A stretch of DNA of 64,000 bases from Duganella sp. sic0402. GTDB lineage: Bacteria > Pseudomonadota > Gammaproteobacteria > Burkholderiales > Burkholderiaceae_D. The stretch lies in the NCBI RefSeq assembly GCF_019219065.1, contig NZ_JAHUWK010000002.1, forward strand, positions 248,001 through 312,000, in the 5' to 3' direction. The notes below the pieces were generated by a model that ran no database searches, was not told the DNA's origin, and saw nothing but the letters and a program-made list of their open reading frames with translations. Positions 58,365-64,000 of this stretch are shown piece by piece. Each line of letters begins with the position of its first letter. Within the stretch, counting starts at the first letter, position 1. Made by a program: the position numbers and the translations under genes.

Positions 58365-58934
58365 ATGGCCACAGACAAAGAATTATCCGACTTCCTCGAA
58401 AACGTCGAACGCCGGGCCTTCAAGCAAGCCGTCTATGCAGTACGCAAGGACGAATCCGCGCTGGACATCGTCCAGGACGCGATGATCAAGCTCGCCGAGA
58501 AATATGGCGATAAGCCGGCCGCCGAGCTGCCGGCGCTGTTCCAGCGGATCTTGCAGACCACCATCCTCGACTATTTCCGCAGGGAGAAGGTCCGCAACAC
58601 CTGGGTCAGCCTGTTTTCCGGCATGGGCCCGTCTGGCGACGAGCATGAAGACTTCGACATGCTGGAATCCTACGCGGCCGAAGCCGGCTCCGAAGCGGCC
58701 GAATCCGGTGCCGACAAGTTCGAGCGCCAGCAGACGCTGGACATCATCGATGCCGAAGTACAAAAGCTTCCGGCACGTCAACGAGAAGCCTTCCTGATGC
58801 GTTATTGGCAGGATATGGATGTAGCTGAAACTGCCGAAGCCATGGGCTGCTCGGAAGGCAGCGTCAAAACGCATTGCTCTCGTGCAACACATGCGCTGGC
58901 CGAAGCGCTGGCAGCCAAGGGAATTAAATTATGA
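58365..58934 (+). CDS. Sigma-70 family (ECF-like) RNA polymerase sigma factor
   Basis: The protein has 189 residues. Region 2 (AVRKDESALDIVQDAMIKLAEKYG) and region 4 (LPARQREAFLMRYWQDMDVAETAEAMGCSEGSVKTHCSRA) flank an acidic linker. The gene order sigma factor - DUF3619 - DUF3106 - RDD is common in Burkholderiales, next to ilvI. No strong ribosome-binding site precedes the ATG. The stop overlaps the next gene as ATGA. Confidence 0.9.
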   Translation: MATDKELSDFLENVERRAFKQAVYAVRKDESALDIVQDAMIKLAEKYGDKPAAELPALFQRILQTTILDYFRREKVRNTWVSLFSGMGPSGDEHEDFDMLESYAAEAGSEAAESGADKFERQQTLDIIDAEVQKLPARQREAFLMRYWQDMDVAETAEAMGCSEGSVKTHCSRATHALAEALAAKGIKL

Positions 58935-59335
58935 ACACCGACGATCTGAATTTCGCTTACAAAGTGCGCCACGCGCTCAATGAAAAGCTGGACGAGCTGC
59001 CTGCTTCGACCTCAGACCGCCTGGCGCAGGCGCGCAAACTGGCGCTCGCCCGCAAGAAAGCCCATGTGGAAGTGCCACTGGCGGTGCGGGTTGTCAAAAC
59101 TGAACTGGCGGCTGTCGGCGGCGGCTTCATGTCGCAATTTAACTGGCTGGGCCGCTGGGGCATGCTGGTGCCGGCGCTGGCCCTGGTGGTCGGCATGGTC
59201 GGCATCTATCAGTACGAACAGCAGGAACGCATCGCCGACCTGGCGGAAATCGACGCCGCCGTGCTGTCGGATGAGCTGCCGCTGGACGCCTACCTCGACC
59301 ATGGCTTTAACGCCTACCTGACGCGAAGCGAGTAA
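58931..59335 (+). CDS. DUF3619 family membrane protein, putative anti-sigma partner
   Basis: The protein has 134 residues. A cytoplasmic N-terminus (RHALNEKLDELPASTSDRLAQARKLALARK) precedes one membrane helix (about residues 75-95, WGMLVPALALVVGMVGIY). A short periplasmic tail contains the family's SDELPLDAYLDHGFNAYL. Coupling to the sigma gene and the topology suggest an anti-sigma role (inference). Confidence 0.85.
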   Translation: MNTDDLNFAYKVRHALNEKLDELPASTSDRLAQARKLALARKKAHVEVPLAVRVVKTELAAVGGGFMSQFNWLGRWGMLVPALALVVGMVGIYQYEQQERIADLAEIDAAVLSDELPLDAYLDHGFNAYLTRSE

Positions 59336-59338
59336 GCG

Positions 59339-60040
59339 ATGGCATGGAGCAGTCGCGCCAAGTGGGGCGCAGCAGCGGCGGTGTTAGCGGTAGCAGGTGG
59401 CGGCGCGTGGATCGCTGCCCAGCCGGATGCGGCCGACCTGGTCGCGGCGCCGGTCGCAGCGGTCACCGGCCAGAGCGCCGCCAAGCTGGCCGACAAAACC
59501 ATGTGGAAAGATCTGACGCCCGCCCAGCAGAAAGCGCTGGAGCCGCTGGCCAGCGAGTGGGACGAGATCGAGCCGATCCGCAAGCAGAAATGGCTGGCCA
59601 TCGCCAAGCGCTATGCGCGCATGAAGGAAGATGAGCAGGCGCGTGTGCAAGAGCGCATGCGCGAGTGGGTGCGCCTGTCGCCGGAAGAGCGGCGCCAGAT
59701 CCGCCAGAATTACGCGCGCGCGCAAAAGCTGAATCCGACGCAGAAAGCGGTGTCATGGGAGGAGTACCAGACGCTGTCCGACGAACAGAAGAAAGAACTT
59801 GCCGCCAAGGCCGCGACCAAAAAGCAGGTGGTCAATCTGCCGACGCCAACGCAAGCCAAGATGCCAACGCCGGCGCCGGTCAAGCCGGCCGTGCCAGCTG
59901 CCGCCGCATCGCTCGCACCGCCGGTGGCCGCACCGCCGGTCGATCCGAACGCCCTGCTGCCGAACGCCTCCAACGTGACGCCGATTCCTCCCACATCCAC
60001 GCCGCCTACGCAGGCGGCGCCTCCTGCCGATGTCAAATAA
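59339..60040 (+). CDS. DUF3106 domain protein
   Basis: The protein has 233 residues with an N-terminal signal or anchor (about 7-22). Charged helical repeats typical of DUF3106 follow (WKDLTPAQQKALEPLASEWDE, KWLAIAKRYARM, EWVRLSPEERRQIRQNYARAQKL). The C-terminal 80 residues are a Pro/Ala-rich low-complexity tail. It is probably periplasmic and its function is unknown; the LSPEERRQ-type repeats recall periplasmic stress sensors of the CpxP/ZraP sort. It overlaps the next gene by 11 bp. Confidence 0.8.
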   Translation: MAWSSRAKWGAAAAVLAVAGGGAWIAAQPDAADLVAAPVAAVTGQSAAKLADKTMWKDLTPAQQKALEPLASEWDEIEPIRKQKWLAIAKRYARMKEDEQARVQERMREWVRLSPEERRQIRQNYARAQKLNPTQKAVSWEEYQTLSDEQKKELAAKAATKKQVVNLPTPTQAKMPTPAPVKPAVPAAAASLAPPVAAPPVDPNALLPNASNVTPIPPTSTPPTQAAPPADVK

Positions 60041-60557
60041 TCCGCTCACCAGCAAGCCCACCGTCAAGCGCCGTCTGATTTCGATGGTGTACGAAGCCCT
60101 GCTCGGTTTTGCCGTGCTGTTCCTGCCCTTCCTGATTTTCGAAGTCGCCAGCGGCGGCAGCCACACGCCGCTGGTCGAGCACATGCGGCAGGCGCTGGCC
60201 TTCCTGGTGCTGGGCGTTTACTTCATCCATCAATGGACCCGCGAAGGCCAGACGCTGGCCATGCGCACCTGGCGCCTGAAGCTGGTCACCGTCAACGGCG
60301 GCCCGGTGACGCCACGCGTGGCGGCCGTGCGCTACCTGCTGAGCTGGATGTGGATTTTGCCGGCGCTGGTGATCTCGCTGGCCGCAGACCTGCACCGCTG
60401 GCATGCGCTGGGCGCGATTTTGATAGGTATCGTGGCATGGTCGCTGACGGCCTTCTTCGACAAAGACCGCCAGTTCCTGCACGATAAACTGGCGGGCACC
60501 CGCCTGGTGCAACTGCCGCCGCTGGAAAAGAAAAAGAAAACGGCGAGCGCCGCTTAA
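60030..60557 (+). CDS. RDD family membrane protein
   Basis: This 175-residue protein has about four membrane helices. The RDD signature is degenerate at the start (KRRLISMVYEALLG) but clear in QTLAMRTWRLKLVTVNGGP and DKDRQFLHDKLAGTRLV. The role is unknown; some RDD proteins are ion antiporters. It is the last gene of the sigma block, and its stop overlaps the convergent pseudouridine synthase stop by 4 bp. Confidence 0.88.
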   Translation: MSNNPLTSKPTVKRRLISMVYEALLGFAVLFLPFLIFEVASGGSHTPLVEHMRQALAFLVLGVYFIHQWTREGQTLAMRTWRLKLVTVNGGPVTPRVAAVRYLLSWMWILPALVISLAADLHRWHALGAILIGIVAWSLTAFFDKDRQFLHDKLAGTRLVQLPPLEKKKKTASAA

Positions 60558-61225
60558 AATCGCTCGTAGTTCTGCAAATAGCGCCACTCGCCTGACGGCA
60601 GGCTGGCCATGGAGATGCGTCCGACGCGGATGCGCTTCATGGAGACGACCTTCAGGCCGACTTCCTTGCACAGCTTCTCAATCGTGCCCAGCTTAAGGCC
60701 TTTGACGGCCCAGCGCAGGCGCGTTTCGTTCTGCCAGCTGACTTTGCCGTTGATCTGGTTCAGCTGCTGCAAGCCGCCTTCGATGATGGCGCCAGCGACT
60801 TCGACGATGATCTCCTGCTCCAGCGCCTCGTCGCTCAGTTTGCGGTTGACGCGGAAGTCCTGCGTGAACACTACCAAGCCACTGGCCTTGGTATCCAGCG
60901 GCACCATCTCCTGTTGACCGGTGAGATGGCGCTTGAGGAAGCGCTGGCCTGGCGCGGAGCGTGTCAGCGTATCGGCGTTCAGTAGGTGCAGCGGCTGTGC
61001 CGCGCCGGCCGGCTTGTGCAGCAGGATGGTGACGGGCGTGATTTCCAGCAGCGTGGCGTCATCCGCCAGCGTGACCTGCTGCTCCGGTGCGACGCGCGCG
61101 CCCACCTCCTCCACGACTTCGCCATCGACGCTGACAAAGCCGCCTTCGATATACAGTTCGGCTTCGCGGCGCGAGCATTGACGCTCGTCGGCAACCCGCT
61201 TGGAGAGACGTATCGTGTTATCCAA
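60554..61225 (-). CDS. RsuA/RluB-type rRNA pseudouridine synthase
   Basis: The protein has 223 residues from a TTG at 61225, chosen because GGAG sits 6 bases upstream and the protein then begins directly at its S4 domain (NTIRLSKRVADERQCSRREAE). An ATG at 61267 is the alternative. The catalytic domain carries VPLDTKASGLVVFTQD with the active Asp; the usual GRLD is here PLDT. KRIRVGRISMASLPSGEWR closes it. It modifies a uridine in rRNA, possibly RluF-like. The gene overlaps the ltaE 3' end by 8 bp. Confidence 0.82.
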   Translation of the reverse strand: MDNTIRLSKRVADERQCSRREAELYIEGGFVSVDGEVVEEVGARVAPEQQVTLADDATLLEITPVTILLHKPAGAAQPLHLLNADTLTRSAPGQRFLKRHLTGQQEMVPLDTKASGLVVFTQDFRVNRKLSDEALEQEIIVEVAGAIIEGGLQQLNQINGKVSWQNETRLRWAVKGLKLGTIEKLCKEVGLKVVSMKRIRVGRISMASLPSGEWRYLQNYERF

Positions 61226-62228
61226 AGAAGTCTCCAAAAACGGTGATGGCGCGGTCGATGTCTTCACGCGATGCGTCCATGTGGGTGACGATACGCGTGC
61301 GCGTGCCCAAGGACATGCGGATGCGCGTTAGTTCCAGCACATCGCCCAGGCCTTTCAGCACGAACTGCGGAATGTCGACGTAGAAGATGTTGGTCTGTGG
61401 CGTGGTGACTTTAAGGCCGCGCATCTTCGCCAGTTCACCAGCGAAGTAAGCGGCGTTGTCGTGGTCTTCCGCCAGACGTGAGATGTTGCGCTCCAGCGCG
61501 TACAGGCCACCCGCAGCGATGACGCCAGCCTGGCGCATCCCGCCGCCCAGCATCTTGCGCCAGCGCTTGGCTTCCTTGATCAGCGGACGGCTGCCCAGCA
61601 GCACCGAGCCAACCGGTGCACCCAGGCCTTTGGACAAACATACCGATACGGAATCGAAGCCTTGCACGACTTCGCGCGGCGTGACGCCCAGCTTGACCAT
61701 CGCGTTGCAAACGCGCGCGCCATCGAGGTGCGTGGCCAGGCTCTTGTCGTGCGCCAGTTTCGTGGCCTGCTGCACGTAGTCCATCGGCAGCACGCGGCCA
61801 TTGATGGTGTTCTCCAGCGCCAGCAGCTTGGTGCGGGCGAAATGGAAATCATCCGGCTTGATATAGGATACGATGTCGGCCAGCGCAATGCTGCCGTCGG
61901 CCTGATTGATGATCGGCTGCGGCTGGATACTGCCCAGCACCGCAGCACCGCCGCCTTCGTAGCGATAGGTGTGCGCTTCCTGTCCAACCAGGTATTCGTC
62001 GCCACGGCCGCAGTGCGCCAGCAGCGCGAGCAGATTGCTCTGCGTGCCGGACGGCGCGAACAGCGCATCTTCAAAGCCGAACAGGTCGGCGGCGTATTCC
62101 TGCAGGCGGTTGACGGTCGGGTCGTCGCCGTAGACATCATCGCCCACTTCGGCGACGTTCATGGCCTCGCGCATGGCAGCGCTTGGGCGCGTGACGGTGT
62201 CACTACGCAGGTCGAGCCAGTTCTCCAT
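61218..62228 (-). CDS. ltaE: Low-specificity L-threonine aldolase
   Basis: This 336-residue PLP enzyme shows LDLRSDTVTRPS at the start, GDDVYGDDPTVN, FAPSGTQSNLLAL, HLDGARVCNA and the PLP lysine in SVCLSKGLGAPVGS. It cleaves threonine and allo-threonine to glycine and acetaldehyde. The ATG shares one base with the stop of the upstream methyltransferase gene (TAATG). Confidence 0.93.
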   Translation of the reverse strand: MENWLDLRSDTVTRPSAAMREAMNVAEVGDDVYGDDPTVNRLQEYAADLFGFEDALFAPSGTQSNLLALLAHCGRGDEYLVGQEAHTYRYEGGGAAVLGSIQPQPIINQADGSIALADIVSYIKPDDFHFARTKLLALENTINGRVLPMDYVQQATKLAHDKSLATHLDGARVCNAMVKLGVTPREVVQGFDSVSVCLSKGLGAPVGSVLLGSRPLIKEAKRWRKMLGGGMRQAGVIAAGGLYALERNISRLAEDHDNAAYFAGELAKMRGLKVTTPQTNIFYVDIPQFVLKGLGDVLELTRIRMSLGTRTRIVTHMDASREDIDRAITVFGDFFG

Positions 62229-63118
62229 TACGCCACCTCTTCTTCAGCGAAGAAACGGGTATTCATCTCTTGCAGGCCGACAGTTTCCAGCACCTCTTTC
62301 AGGCGCTCGGACGGACGCTTGCGCGGCAGGTTCTTGTAGGTGGCGATGATGAGTTCATTCTTCATCGAGTGTTCCCAGCCCACCAGTTCCGTCACGGTGA
62401 CGCTGTAGCCGTGCGCTTCCAGTTGCAGGCAACGCAGCACGTTGGTGATCTGGCTGCCGAATTCACGCGTGTGGATCGGGTGGCGCCAGATTTCGGTCAG
62501 CGCGGATTTGCCCAGCGACTGGCCTTTGTTTTTCTTGAGGACCGAGGCCACTTCGGCCTGGCAGCATGGCACCAGCACGATGTGCTTGGCCTTCTTCTTC
62601 AGCGCGAACTGGATGGCGTCATCGGTGGCCGTATTGCAGGCGTGGAGCGCGGTGACAACGTCGATCTGCGCCGGCAGCAGCTTCGATTCAGTGGACTCCG
62701 CCACCGACAGCGGCAGGAAGGACATGCCGGGGAAGTTGAACTGGCTGGCCAGTTCCTGCGAACGCGCGACCAGTTCTTCGCGGGTTTCAATGCCGTAGAT
62801 ATGCGAGTCGTTCTGTAACGCCTTGAAGAACAGGTCGTAGATGATAAAGCCCAGGTAGGACTTGCCTGCGCCGTGATCGACCAGCGAGACATTGTCTTTC
62901 TCGGCCAGCACTTCTTTCAGCAGCGGCTCGATGAACTGGTACAGGTGGTAGACCTGTTTCAGCTTGCGGCGGCTGTCCTGGTTCATCTTGCCGTCGCGCG
63001 TGAGGATGTGCAGCTCCTGCAGCAGCGCCACAGTCTGGCCTTCACGGATTTCCGGCATATTGTCGGCGCTGGTGACGGTGGCGCCGATCTTCTGGACTGG
63101 TTTCTTAGGCTGCTTCAT
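62228..63118 (-). CDS. SAM-dependent methyltransferase (Methyltransf_32-like)
   Basis: The protein has 296 residues from the ATG at 63118; the longer frame is out of family. Class I methyltransferase motifs include VDHGAGKSYLGFIIYDLFF (motif I), IYGIETREELV (motif II) and DVVTALHACNTATDDAIQ. VPCCQAEV follows, a cysteine pair typical of this group. The substrate is unknown; an RNA or protein target is likely. It overlaps iscX by 14 bp. Confidence 0.82.
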   Translation of the reverse strand: MKQPKKPVQKIGATVTSADNMPEIREGQTVALLQELHILTRDGKMNQDSRRKLKQVYHLYQFIEPLLKEVLAEKDNVSLVDHGAGKSYLGFIIYDLFFKALQNDSHIYGIETREELVARSQELASQFNFPGMSFLPLSVAESTESKLLPAQIDVVTALHACNTATDDAIQFALKKKAKHIVLVPCCQAEVASVLKKNKGQSLGKSALTEIWRHPIHTREFGSQITNVLRCLQLEAHGYSVTVTELVGWEHSMKNELIIATYKNLPRKRPSERLKEVLETVGLQEMNTRFFAEEEVA

Positions 63119-63299
63119 CGATCCACGCCTGTTGCACTGCTTCGAGGACTTTTTCACCACCGCGCGTCGTGTCATCATCGAACTCTTCAAGCTCGATGAT
63201 CTTGTTGTGCAGATCGGTGAAGCGGATGGTGGACGGATCGACGTCCGGGTACTTGTCGTACAGCGCTTCCGCAATCGCGGTGATGTCAGTCCACTTCAT
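63105..63299 (-). CDS. iscX: Fe-S cluster assembly protein IscX
   Basis: This 64-residue acidic protein has the IscX signature MKWTDITAIAEALYDKYPDVDP and FTDLHNKIIELEEFDDD. It binds IscS and iron and tunes cysteine desulfurase activity. It follows fdx by one base, the standard end of the isc operon. Confidence 0.95.
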   Translation of the reverse strand: MKWTDITAIAEALYDKYPDVDPSTIRFTDLHNKIIELEEFDDDTTRGGEKVLEAVQQAWIDEAA

Positions 63300-63300
63300 A

Positions 63301-63642
63301 TCAGTGACCGCCTTCGCTGGCGTGGTTGATGGTGTACTTCGGAATCTCGACCACCAGATCTTGGTCCGCCACTACAGCCTGGCAAGACAGGCGCGATACG
63401 GCTTCCAGGCCCCAGGCTTTGTCCAGCAGGTCTTCTTCGGTTTCGCTGGCTTCGTTCAGCGAGTTGATGCCCTCGCGCACCAGCACGTGACAAGTGGTGC
63501 AAGCGCAGGATTTCTCGCAGGCGTGCTCAATGTGGATGTCATTCTCCAGCATGATGTCGCACAGCGTCTTGCCGGCTTCGGCTTCAACGACAGCGCCATC
63601 CGGGCACAGTTTTGCGTGGGGCAGGAATACGATTTGTGGCAT
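63301..63642 (-). CDS. fdx: ISC-system [2Fe-2S] ferredoxin
   Basis: The protein has 113 residues from the ATG at 63642, with AAGAG 8 bases upstream. The cluster ligands are in HACEKSCACTTC (Cys42, 48 and 51) and LSCQAVV. It supplies electrons for Fe-S cluster assembly on IscU. It lies between hscA and iscX, the usual order. Confidence 0.95.
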   Translation of the reverse strand: MPQIVFLPHAKLCPDGAVVEAEAGKTLCDIMLENDIHIEHACEKSCACTTCHVLVREGINSLNEASETEEDLLDKAWGLEAVSRLSCQAVVADQDLVVEIPKYTINHASEGGH

Positions 63643-63661
63643 GGTTAAACTCTTTATATAT

Positions 63662-64000
63662 TTAAACGACTTGATCCAGCGCTTTGCCGGCGAGCGCGCT
63701 GCGCACGCTACGGTCCATGCGGCGGGACGCAAATTCTTCGGTGCCGTGGGCCAGCGCCTCGACTGCGGCTTTCACGGCCTGATGGTCTACAGCCCCAGTC
63801 TGCGATTGCGCGACGATCTCGCGCGTTTTTGCCATCAATGCATCAACCGCCACACGCTCCTCGTCCGACAGCAAGGCTGCATCTTCATCCAGCGCCGCTT
63901 GCGTCGCCAGCAGAATGCGTTCCGCCTCAACCTGCTCTTCACGCAGCGCACGCGCCTTCATGTCGACATCCGCCGAAGTATGCGATTCCTGCAGCATGCG
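63662..64000 (-). CDS. hscA: Fe-S protein assembly chaperone HscA (C-terminal part)
   Basis: 112 codons are present; the gene continues beyond the right edge. The fragment (RMLQESHTSADVD, ALREEQVEAERILLATQAAL ... LSDEERVAVDALM) is the helical lid of the HscA/DnaK-type chaperone that helps release clusters from IscU. It lies 19 bp before fdx. Confidence 0.93.
   Translation of the reverse strand, partial: RMLQESHTSADVDMKARALREEQVEAERILLATQAALDEDAALLSDEERVAVDALMAKTREIVAQSQTGAVDHQAVKAAVEALAHGTEEFASRRMDRSVRSALAGKALDQVV

Overview
The window looks like chromosome of a GC-rich betaproteobacterium of the Burkholderiales, most likely Oxalobacteraceae (Duganella / Massilia / Janthinobacterium type). 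This is inferred from gene content: an hscA-fdx-iscX end of an ISC operon, the sigma factor - DUF3619 - DUF3106 - RDD block divergent from ilvI-ilvH-ilvC, pssA-leuA, rpsO-pnp, and a complete selenocysteine cassette. No insertion sequence, prophage or CRISPR array was seen.

Layout. 1-0.9 kb: lrgA (partial) and lrgB. 0.9-12 kb: a mannan locus. A leftward operon (MFS sugar transporter, GH3, GH5, GH27 fused to an SGNH esterase, CE2-like esterase) diverges from a rightward lacI-type regulator, mannose-isomerase-like AGE protein and PfkB sugar kinase. Together they can import and trim acetylated (galacto)(gluco)mannan and route mannose through fructose to fructose-6-phosphate. 12-15.6 kb: a TonB-dependent receptor and an inositol-polyphosphate phosphatase (phytase) behind a Pho-box-like promoter. 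15.7-25 kb: selenocysteine formate dehydrogenase (in-frame UGA with SECIS hairpin), fdoH, fdoI, fdhE, selA, selB and tRNA-Sec. 25-29 kb: alpha/beta hydrolase, chemoreceptor, cytochrome-c/PQQ-type sugar dehydrogenase. 29-34 kb: pnp, rpsO, a lipoprotein, an outer-membrane protein and a TonB-C/Sel1 protein. 34-36.4 kb: a four-gene overlapping operon (NIPSNAP, alpha/beta hydrolase, ABM monooxygenase, ArsR regulator). 36.4-39.8 kb: kdgK, leuA, pssA.

40-54.5 kb is an accessory island between pssA and ilvC: periplasmic catalase-like peroxidase with ECF sigma factor and zinc-finger protein, two tandem SIMPL proteins, and a second mannoside locus (TonB-dependent receptor, tryptophan-halogenase-like flavoprotein, GH2 beta-mannosidase, GH92 alpha-mannosidase, and a CBM9-like protein). 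54.6-64 kb returns to housekeeping: ilvC, ilvH, ilvI, sigma factor block, a pseudouridine synthase, threonine aldolase, a methyltransferase, iscX, fdx and hscA (partial).

The most interesting signal is regulatory. The two mannoside loci, 45 kb apart, share a directional 19-bp element (TTTAGTRAAnnnnRCTAAA). It occurs once for each of four promoters, always in the same orientation and always 23-25 bp upstream of a TTGA-type -35 box. This suggests one undescribed mannan regulon that coordinates outer-membrane uptake, periplasmic hydrolysis, import and mannose isomerisation. The Pho box in front of the receptor-phytase pair is the second notable regulatory find.
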